In this document: piece by piece, positions 8,242-15,123 of the stretch
Layout: every line of letters begins with the position of its first letter
How positions within the stretch are numbered: position 1 is the stretch's first letter
Source: Candidatus Paracaedimonas acanthamoebae
GTDB lineage: Bacteria; Pseudomonadota; Alphaproteobacteria; Caedimonadales; Caedimonadaceae
Direction of reading: 5' to 3'
Length of the DNA stretch: 43,083 bases
Assembly: GCA_017307065.1 (NCBI GenBank)
Contig: JAFKGL010000021.1
Location: 1 to 43,083 of the forward strand
The notes under the pieces: generated by a model
Told to the model about the DNA's origin: nothing
What the model saw: only the letters and a program-made list of their open reading frames with translations
The model's database searches: none
Program-made: the position numbers and the translations under genes

Positions 8242-10137
8242 TTGAAAAAATTACAGATATCTCTAACAGCTATGGCTGTTCTTATGCTGACGGGATGTGC
8301 CGATGAACCAACATCAAACATCCATGAAAAATCAACCCTTCACGGCAAAACTTTAGAACAAATCTTGGCTGAAAAATCGAATTCTGAAGAAAAAGTTCTT
8401 GTGAAAGAAGGTATCCAAGCCTTAATAGCGGAAGAGTATAATAAAGCTTCAGAGATTTTTAACATTGCTCTTGTAGATGATCCTACAAACTCTTGGCTTC
8501 ATACTTTGAATGCCATGTCCTATCAACTTATGGCTCGTAAAGGCGATATATCGCAGCTTGAAATTGCAGAAGCAGGCTATAATCAAGCTCTTAAATTTGA
8601 GCCTTCAAATAGCATTGCGTCCTTACAACTAGGCCGTGTTAAAAAACAACAAAAAGATTTTAAAAGAGCTCAAGAAGAATTTGCAAACGTCCTTTTAATT
8701 GAACCTAATAATCTTGCGGCGTTATATGAACTTGCCTCAACTTCTTATTATCTTGGCGATATTAAAACAGCTCAAGCTTCCATTGAACGGTATATCAAAG
8801 CGTCTCCAAATAAATCCGAAGCTTATCGTGCTGCCGGAATGATTATGGCGGCCGCAGGAAAATCCTCACAAGCCAATGATTATTTTAAAAAATATGAAAA
8901 ATTATCTGAGAACAAATCTCAAGCACAAATGGCAAAGCGTCGTATTGATGAATGGAAACGTTTATACGACAGTGGCATTATTATGCTTGCCCAAGCTGAA
9001 GACGGTGCTGCTGGTGATCCAAATGGAAGCGCTGACGCTTCTGCAGATCCAAATGCTGCTGCAAGTGAAAAGCCCGCTGCTCCAGCGGCTCAAGCTCCTA
9101 CAACACCAGCTCAAATGGTGGCTATTGACGCAATTGTGATGCGAATTAGTGAACTTGGAACAACGACGAAGGGAAGTAATATACTTGAAAACTTCTCATT
9201 AACCCTCGCTCCAGGAACTCATATGAAAGCCAAAGGACATGGAATTCCAGGTACAGTCGCTGGAACATCGACTGCGATAGATTTTCAAGGTAATCCTATT
9301 TTCCCTGGCGTTACAAACTTACCAGCAACAATAACTGGAGGAGGTTCTCCTCTTTCAGTCTCTCGCCTTTTTACCCAAGGTGTTTCTTTTGGAAGCGTAA
9401 GCTATAGTTTAAATATTGCAAATGCTTATAGTGAACGCATTAAAGTTCTAGATCGTCCTTCCATTACAACGATCGTGGGTAAAAATGCTGAATTTTATGC
9501 TGGTACAGATCTTGTTTTAGGTCTCGGAGGCCAATATGGTGGTAACATCTCAAAGACGCCAACAGGTATTACAGTAAAAGTAACGCCTCTTTCCCTTGAA
9601 GGAGACCGAGTACTTCTTGAAATTGAGGTTCTTGGAAGTCTAACTCCCGATACGACAAACAACGTAACGGAAACTTTTACATCCATTCAAACAAGTCATG
9701 TCAAAACAACTGTTGAAATGAAATTGGGAGAAACCCTCATGTTGGGTGGAATTAATTCTCATGAAGATCAGTCAGATAGATCCGGATTTCCGATCTTACA
9801 AGATATTCCAGGTCTTCAATATTTCTTCTCTCAAGAAACCACAAGTAGCTTGCGCAAATCGGTGACATATTTAATTACGCCAAGATCTCATGATAAAAAT
9901 ATTGCCGAAATTCAACACGCTTTTAATAATCCTCATGACGCCCCAACCAATCTTACTGAGCTTGAAATACGCAATAAGGACTGGTTTACACCTTATAATA
10001 ATCAAGTCATGATGCTTAAGTATGCGGCTCCTCTCTATCGTGAATTCCGAACAGGGGATATTGCGCCCGTTGCTTGGTGGCAAGATGAAGATTTTAACGA
10101 GCAGATCACTCAGATCGCAAGCTTCCTTTATTATTAA
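8242..10137 (+). CDS. TPR-containing secretin lipoprotein (type II/IV pilus-like outer-membrane channel)
   Basis: The 631-aa product begins with TTG after GGGAGG. Its N-terminus ends in the lipobox LTGC (Cys19), so it should be lipidated. Residues about 55-215 are tetratricopeptide-like helical repeats (for example ALKFEPSNSIASLQLGR, LLIEPNNLAALYELA). An Ala/Pro-rich linker (about 252-290) follows. VAIDAIVMRISE (about 291) is the strand-turn entry typical of secretin N-domains. Residues about 397-550 form the secretin core, with VLDRPSITTIVGKNAEF, a Gly-rich gate region, KLGETLMLGGI and PILQDIPGLQYFF, then the closing TYLITP. Secretins are outer-membrane gates of type II secretion, type III secretion and pilus systems. 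No ATPase, pseudopilin or inner-membrane partner lies nearby. Fusion of TPRs and secretin in one lipoprotein is unusual, so the system it serves is unknown. Confidence 0.88.
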   Translation: MKKLQISLTAMAVLMLTGCADEPTSNIHEKSTLHGKTLEQILAEKSNSEEKVLVKEGIQALIAEEYNKASEIFNIALVDDPTNSWLHTLNAMSYQLMARKGDISQLEIAEAGYNQALKFEPSNSIASLQLGRVKKQQKDFKRAQEEFANVLLIEPNNLAALYELASTSYYLGDIKTAQASIERYIKASPNKSEAYRAAGMIMAAAGKSSQANDYFKKYEKLSENKSQAQMAKRRIDEWKRLYDSGIIMLAQAEDGAAGDPNGSADASADPNAAASEKPAAPAAQAPTTPAQMVAIDAIVMRISELGTTTKGSNILENFSLTLAPGTHMKAKGHGIPGTVAGTSTAIDFQGNPIFPGVTNLPATITGGGSPLSVSRLFTQGVSFGSVSYSLNIANAYSERIKVLDRPSITTIVGKNAEFYAGTDLVLGLGGQYGGNISKTPTGITVKVTPLSLEGDRVLLEIEVLGSLTPDTTNNVTETFTSIQTSHVKTTVEMKLGETLMLGGINSHEDQSDRSGFPILQDIPGLQYFFSQETTSSLRKSVTYLITPRSHDKNIAEIQHAFNNPHDAPTNLTELEIRNKDWFTPYNNQVMMLKYAAPLYREFRTGDIAPVAWWQDEDFNEQITQIASFLYY

Positions 10138-10161
10138 AAGATCAATTTGAGGATAAAAAGA

Positions 10162-10250
10162 GCCGGGGTAAAAACCCCGGCCAAGTTTAAACAGGGAGGC
10201 TTCACGTCTAGGAGACGTAGGACCAAAGAACTTGTCTTTGCCCCTTTTTC
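10162..10250 (+). other. Three-hairpin structured region after the secretin gene
   Basis: Three perfect stems follow one another: GCCGGGGT/ACCCCGGC (10162-10181), ACGTCT/AGACGT around AGG (near 10204-10218), and CAAAG/CTTTG around seven bases (near 10224-10240), then CCCCTTTTT. The last hairpin plus T-run resembles a terminator. The first hairpin starts 25 bases after the secretin stop codon. The block may be the 3' end of the secretin mRNA or a small RNA. From about 10251 to 10468 I see only AT-rich sequence and a C-tract at 10350-10361. Confidence 0.4.
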
Positions 10251-10468
10251 AAGCTTTGCGCTCGAAAACTCAAAAACTTTTTAGAGAACAAAACTCTCGA
10301 TTATTCTTTGTAATATTTTTCATCAAGGATGAGCAGCGTAATTTTTGCACCCCCCCTCCCCTAAAAAAGCATATCATTTAAAAAATAAATTACTCTTTGA
10401 ATTTATTACAAAGATTTTAAATACTGTGTGCCTAGCAAAGAAGAAGATTTTATTGAGCCTATATCTTA

Positions 10469-11812
10469 TCATTCTGTGGCTTCAGGCTTTTCTTCACTCG
10501 AATTTAAATTCTTAGAACGATGATTCCATGTTAAAGAAAAGAAAAAGGCCCCGATGAGAGACGTCACAATAAATAAAATGAAACCCGCAGGCCACCCATA
10601 ATTTTCAACAATTGCGCCAATTCCCACACCAGAAATTGCGGAACCTGCGTAAGCAAAACTTCCCGTGAAACCAATAGCCACCCCAACAGCTCTTTTGGAG
10701 GTCAAATCAGCACACGCCACGCCTGCCAAGACTTGAGGGCCATAAACAAGAAAACCTGCAACCATGAGAGCAATCGTATCCAAGAAAGGATGCCCTCTAG
10801 GAATCAGCCAAATAGCAAACAAACACACCGAAAGACCGAGTAAAAATAAAGCGCCAACAGGCCCTCTTCTTCCTGCAAAGAGTCTATCAGAAATCCATCC
10901 AGCAAGAATGCCTCCCAACAATCCAGCCATTTCGAATCCTGCTGTTTGCCAACCTGCAACGAGTAATGTGACTCCTTTGAATTCTTTTAGAAATGTTGGA
11001 GCCCACGTAAAAACACCAATCCGAGGAATATAAAGACACATATTTGCAATTCCTATGTACCAAACAAGTTTATTCCCGAAAACCTCTGTTAAGACTTCTC
11101 GAATCGTAATTCTCTCGCTCGATTGATTGTAAACGCCATCACCTTTATACTCTTCGACAGAAGGTAAGCCAACTTCCTGAGGTGTATCTCGAAGTCGATT
11201 GAATAAGAAAATAGAAAAAATAAATGCAAGAATAGAAGGGACAATAAAAGCTGAACGCCAGCCAAAAACATCAATCAGATAGCCAGCTAAAACCAAAATT
11301 ACAGCGGCACCGATTTGGTGAGAAGAAGCACACAATCCCCACTTAGTTCCTAACTCTTTAGGGCTAAACCAATGGGTTAACATACGTGCGGCAGGGGGCC
11401 ATCCCATAGATTGAAACCACGCATTGATTCCCCAAATGAAGGCCATTGCGCTTAAACCAACGCCTAATCCCATAAAGATGCTAACAATTGCAGATAAGAA
11501 TAAGCCAATTGACATAAAATAACGTGCATTTGAGCGATCACTCAAATACCCATTAAAAAATTTTCCAATCCCATACACAATCGAAAAGATCGTTACAATC
11601 CATCCCATTTCAACTTTTGTATATCCAAATTCATCCATTAAACCAGGTATTGCCATGGAGAAATTTTGCCTAACAAGGTAGTAGGCAGCATATCCAATAA
11701 TGGACGAATATAAAATGCGAATCCGCCAATAGCGGTAACTATGCTTTTCTACATTCGCAAGCTTTTGAAAAGTCTGATAAATATCTTGGGTTATCGCTTT
11801 GGCGATCGACAT
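10469..11812 (-). CDS. OPA-family sugar-phosphate:phosphate antiporter (UhpC/UhpT/GlpT-like MFS)
   Basis: A 447-aa inner-membrane transporter with about twelve hydrophobic helices. The organophosphate:Pi antiporter family exchanges sugar phosphates or glycerol 3-phosphate for phosphate. Signature stretches are RYWRIRILYSSIIGY, VRQNFSMAIPGL, YGIGKFFNGYLSDRSNARYF, WFQSMGWPPAARMLTHWF and VYGPQVLAGVACADL. The arginine in helix 1 (VRQNF) and another in the seventh helix (YIPRIGVF) are in the places expected for the phosphate-binding pair. Overall it looks closest to UhpC, which in Chlamydia transports glucose 6-phosphate. The exact substrate cannot be told from sequence, so no symbol is given. It is transcribed away from hemB and converges on the secretin gene. 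Confidence 0.88.
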   Translation of the reverse strand: MSIAKAITQDIYQTFQKLANVEKHSYRYWRIRILYSSIIGYAAYYLVRQNFSMAIPGLMDEFGYTKVEMGWIVTIFSIVYGIGKFFNGYLSDRSNARYFMSIGLFLSAIVSIFMGLGVGLSAMAFIWGINAWFQSMGWPPAARMLTHWFSPKELGTKWGLCASSHQIGAAVILVLAGYLIDVFGWRSAFIVPSILAFIFSIFLFNRLRDTPQEVGLPSVEEYKGDGVYNQSSERITIREVLTEVFGNKLVWYIGIANMCLYIPRIGVFTWAPTFLKEFKGVTLLVAGWQTAGFEMAGLLGGILAGWISDRLFAGRRGPVGALFLLGLSVCLFAIWLIPRGHPFLDTIALMVAGFLVYGPQVLAGVACADLTSKRAVGVAIGFTGSFAYAGSAISGVGIGAIVENYGWPAGFILFIVTSLIGAFFFSLTWNHRSKNLNSSEEKPEATE

Positions 11813-11976
11813 TTTTTATCCTTTTAAAACTAAAACGTGGCATGATCCTAACGAATCGTATGTGAAATGCAACCAAGTTTTTTATACAAGGCACTATGAT
11901 GAGCTTTTTTTGAGTTGTTTCTAATTAAAAATCAAGGTAGTGAAAAGAAAAACAAAACAAAATTTAAAGGTTTGGT

Positions 11977-12987
11977 TTGAATACTTCTACTTCTTATTCC
12001 CTGGGTCAATTTCCAACAACACGCCTCCGGCGCCATCGTCGTGTTGAATGGCTGCGCGAGCTTGTTGCAGAAACAATTTTAAGTTCAAATGATCTTATTT
12101 GGCCCCTATTTGTGCGAGAAGAGGCTCTTTCACCTACCATTAAAGGAATGCCGGGTGTTACACGTTTCACCATCCCAGAGCTTATTGAAGCCGCAGGAAA
12201 AGCCCAAGAAGTTGGGATTAAAGCCTTAGCCCTTTTTCCCGTTATTCCCCATGAAAAACGGTGTGATCAAGCGGCAGAGGCTTTAAATCCTGAAAATATC
12301 CTGTTGCAAGCCATTCGAGCTCTCAAAAAAACGTATCCTCAGCTTGGAATTATTTCAGATCCAGCCTTAGATTCTTTTACGAGTCACGGACATGATGGCC
12401 TTATTATTAAAGGCGAAATTGCCAATGATGAAACTGTGCAAGCTTTATGTCAGCATGCCCTCCTTCAAGCCGAAGCAGGCGCAGATATTGTGGCCCCCTC
12501 TGACATGATGGATGGCCGGATTGGCGCTATAAGACGCTCTCTAGACACGCATGGCTATCAAGATGTCGCGATTATGTCCTATGCGGCGAAGTATGCCTCT
12601 GCTTTTTATAGTCCTTTTCGGGAAGCTTTAGGCTCAGATCACTGCTTAGGAACAAAAGATAAGAAAACTTATCAAATGGATCCAGCAAATGCGCGAGAAG
12701 CTCTGCGTGAAGTTGCATTAGATATCTCAGAAGGCGCAGATTCCATCATGATTAAGCCAGGGCTTGCCTATTTAGATATTATCCATCAAGTGAAGCATAA
12801 ATTTATGGTGCCAACTTTTGCATTTCACGTCAGTGGCGAATATGCAATGCTTAAAGTTGCCGCCGCTCAAGGCGTGATTGAGTATGAAAAAACACTTCTC
12901 GAAATCATGATCTCCTTCAAACGAGCTGGGGCAGATGGTATCCTAACCTATGGCGCATACGATATTGCTAATATGTTGAAAAAATGA
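11977..12987 (+). CDS. hemB: Porphobilinogen synthase (delta-aminolevulinate dehydratase)
   Basis: Condenses two 5-aminolevulinate molecules to porphobilinogen, the second common step of haem synthesis, in the cytoplasm. The 336-aa length is normal. The two active-site lysines lie in SYAAKYASAFYSPFREA (K205) and SIMIKPGLAYLDI (K260). The metal-binding loop reads SDPALDSFTSHGHDG: the three cysteines of zinc enzymes are absent, which is the magnesium-dependent pattern known from alphaproteobacteria. The start is TTG at 11977, with AAAGG six bases before it. The next gene overlaps its 3' end by four bases. It is divergent from the transporter gene across a 164-base gap that must hold both promoters. 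Confidence 0.97.
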   Translation: MNTSTSYSLGQFPTTRLRRHRRVEWLRELVAETILSSNDLIWPLFVREEALSPTIKGMPGVTRFTIPELIEAAGKAQEVGIKALALFPVIPHEKRCDQAAEALNPENILLQAIRALKKTYPQLGIISDPALDSFTSHGHDGLIIKGEIANDETVQALCQHALLQAEAGADIVAPSDMMDGRIGAIRRSLDTHGYQDVAIMSYAAKYASAFYSPFREALGSDHCLGTKDKKTYQMDPANAREALREVALDISEGADSIMIKPGLAYLDIIHQVKHKFMVPTFAFHVSGEYAMLKVAAAQGVIEYEKTLLEIMISFKRAGADGILTYGAYDIANMLKK

Positions 12988-13223
12988 AAAAAATTATTTT
13001 AACTTTCTCATGTATTGTTCTTTCTGGCTGTGTTGGATCTTACGTTGTCTTCCAAGATGATGACCCTCAACCTTTCGAAACTCTTCATACCGTCCCTGAA
13101 CGACATAAATTTACGCCTCGACAGATTCATACTCAAGAAGAAGCGCATCTTAAGACTGAACATCAGAAAAATCTTTTAAAAGGCGATGAAGAAAGAAAAA
13201 AGGTACAACTTTTAAAAAATTAA
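12984..13223 (+). CDS. Small lipoprotein, translationally coupled to hemB
   Basis: The 79-aa product has a short signal peptide ending in the lipobox LSGC (Cys16), followed by an acidic patch (FQDDDPQPFE) and a charged, probably helical tail rich in Lys, Glu and His. No family is recognised. Its ATG overlaps the last codons of hemB as ATGA, so ribosomes finishing hemB can restart here. This fixes the start and supports it as a real gene. Lipidation would put it on the inner or outer membrane facing the periplasm. A link to haem synthesis is suggested only by position. Confidence 0.75.
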   Translation: MKKIILTFSCIVLSGCVGSYVVFQDDDPQPFETLHTVPERHKFTPRQIHTQEEAHLKTEHQKNLLKGDEERKKVQLLKN

Positions 13224-13242
13224 CCTTTTAAGTTGCACCTTT
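13199..13242 (+). terminator. Hairpin closing the hemB-lipoprotein transcript
   Basis: AAAGGTACAACTT pairs with AAGTTGCACCTTT with a single A/C mismatch. The lipoprotein stop codon sits in the loop. A T-run (13251-13256) follows nine bases later, and a second short hairpin TTTTGTC/GACAAAA (13254-13275) is next. A plausible terminator, although stem and T-run are not adjacent. Confidence 0.5.
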
Positions 13243-13713
13243 AGAAATAAATTTTTTGTCTTCATGAGGACAAAATTATTAAAGTTAACGCTCTCATTAG
13301 TGGGGGTGTCAAATGACTTTTCGCTCCCTCTCCTCTCTTAATTTAAATTAAGTCTCGAAGCTCGTGCAGCCCCCTCCTGCTATAAAATCTCTGAATCCGT
13401 TGATCCGTGTAAGTAAATTAAAAAATGAAATTAGTAATTTGAAGTTTAAAAGCCTACTTGCTTTCTACTTTTTAGAGAAAAAACAACGAGAATAAGCATA
13501 ATTAATTGAATAAAAAGGATTTATTTCTTAGCTGATGGCCATTTTTCTTTCAAAATCGAATAAGAATCCATGTCCCATTGCTTGCCGTGGCGTACTTAAT
13601 TTTCTAAAAATTTAGGATAAGGCTTGAGGGGAAGAAGTTGAATACTTCTTCCTTTAATAGCTTAAGAAATCTTTACAGAGCCAAGCAAGAGAAGCTTGCC
13701 GCTTAACATTTTG
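13243..13713. other. Non-coding stretch between the lipoprotein gene and the LRR pseudogene
   Basis: No convincing gene is seen in about 470 bases. It contains the hairpin TTTTGTC/GACAAAA (13254-13275), one copy of a degenerate repeat (13435-13510, listed separately), and the 9-bp stem GGAAGAAGT/ACTTCTTCC around TGAAT (13630-13652), followed by TTT, which reads as a weak plus-strand terminator. Much of the stretch is probably the decayed 3' flank of the minus-strand LRR gene. Confidence 0.5.
13435..13510. repeat. Degenerate direct repeat, copy 1 (mate at 14921-15000)
   Basis: A segment of about 75 bases with AGTTTAAAAG, then TTGCTTTCTACT, then AATTGAAT toward its right end. The same words in the same order recur at 14921-15000. 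Both copies lie downstream, on the minus strand, of an LRR gene: this one after the pseudogene, the other after 15124-16833. They look like the 3' flanks of a duplicated LRR gene unit. Confidence 0.5.
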
Positions 13714-14850
13714 TTATAGTACTCTTTTTATTTCTTGATCCTCCTTTGGCCTATAACTTAATTTAGTAAGTGTTGTATTATGCTTAAGTCCTTCTAAAAG
13801 GCTTGCAACTCCAACAGGGGTAATTTCTCCTCCCCGTAATTCTATGCGTGTGAGAGAGGTATTCTTCTAAGTTCAGTTGCAAGGTGATAAATTGTAGCAG
13901 AATTAAGGTGATTGTCCGTTAATTTTTAAGTCTGTAAGTGATTCTCTCCTCATAAGAGCGCTGATTCCTGCTTCTCCAATTTGATTATGGGCTAAAGTCA
14001 AACTAGCAAGAGTTGAATTGCTTCCTAAAGAATTTATAAATACGAGGATATCCTCTTCTCTAAGACAATGCTCAGGATAGTCAAGGTGTAACTCTAATTC
14101 AGTAAGAGATGTATTGTCACGCAGAGAAGTTGCAAGCTTAAGTATTTTTGAGCTTGAAATTTCATGAAGTAATAAACGTAAAATAGAAAGCGACGTATTG
14201 GAACTTCCAAAAAAATCTATAATAGCATCCATGCTTGCATTTTTAAGGGGCGGATAAAATAGATGTAATTGAGTAACCGAGGTGTTATGTGCAAGAATAC
14301 TCATAAACTCACAAAATTGCTCGTCTGTAACCTTTTCCTTATCATAATTAGCAAATGTTACTAAAGAACGAGAATTATTCTAGACACCTTTTATTTTCTG
14401 TTGAAAAGGATTTAGAGGCGTCTCAGAAGAAAGAGGATTATCTAGGTAATATTTTCTTCTCTTTCGATAGGAGTTCTCAGAAGACCTTTTTTTGACATAG
14501 ATATATACCCATCAAGCTCAAACCCTATGTCTAGACGTTGAAGAGACTCTGGCACTATCTTTAGATGATCTAGAGGGTTCCTCAAAAAATTCATCAGAAG
14601 AAGATCCGCCGCCTATCTCTTCATAAAGAGAATCATCTTCTATAGTCGTTCCAGGGAACCCTATACCACGATACTCTGGCTGGAAAAGCTCTATCTCTAG
14701 AGGTTGAAAAGACTCTCGCACTATCTTTAGGGGAGCTAGACGTTCATAAAAAGATTCATCAGAAGAGGTATCAGAACTTTTCACAGGAAGGCTACTAACT
14801 ATAGTAAATAAAAAGCTAAGAAAAACCTTAGAAAACTTCTTTAAAGACAT
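13714..14850 (-). pseudogene. Decayed exported leucine-rich-repeat protein
   Basis: The N-terminus (ATG at 14850 after AAGGAAA) encodes a signal peptide, MSLKKFSKVFLSFLFTIVSS, and an acidic Ser-rich region with SSDESFYERLAPLKIVRESF. The open frame stops at 14518, but a second copy of that motif (PLDHLKIVPESLQRLDI) continues in another frame, so there is a frameshift near 14585. A further frame change near 14490 leads into RSSENSYRKRRKYYLDNP, which is broken by TAG near 14385. The LRR part follows (13903-14304, repeats such as NTSVTQLHL, NTSLTELELH, NSTLASLTLAHNQIG). It has an extra A in an A-run near 13918 and a missing A near 13870, after which NTSLTRIEL and NTTLTKLS continue to a stop at 13714. 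At least four lesions mark it as a pseudogene. Individual homopolymer changes could be sequencing errors. Confidence 0.75.
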
Positions 14851-14920
14851 TATAATTTCCTTATATTTATATGATAACAAGCAATTATTCTATTTTTGCC
14901 ATAAAGCTAAGAAATGAGGA

Positions 14921-15000
14921 CGATAATTTAAAGTTTAAAAGTAAGATTGCTTTCTACTAAATATATTTATTGTAGAAAATATTAAATAACTAATTGAATT
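14921..15000. repeat. Degenerate direct repeat, copy 2 (mate at 13435-13510)
   Basis: Shares AGTTTAAAAG, then TTGCTTTCTACT, then AATTGAAT with the copy at 13435-13510. It lies between the stop of the F-box/LRR gene and the start of the LRR pseudogene. The rest of the 273-base gap is very AT-rich with no other feature seen. Confidence 0.5.
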
Positions 15001-15123
15001 ATAATATTTATTATTGGATAATTTTTAAATTTTTGTCTTACAAAATAAGTTAATGAAATTTTTTATGTTAATTAATTCTTTTTCATGGCTTTAAAAATTT
15101 TTCTTTTTTGAGCAAAAGAATGA

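Noticed and set aside
10350-10361. C-tract between convergent genes as a phase-variation tract
   Set aside because: It lies in no gene or promoter that I can see, so slippage would have no evident effect.
13903-14304. Stand-alone 133-aa LRR gene on the minus strand
   Set aside because: LRR homology continues in other frames on both sides, so it is a fragment of the pseudogene 13714-14850.
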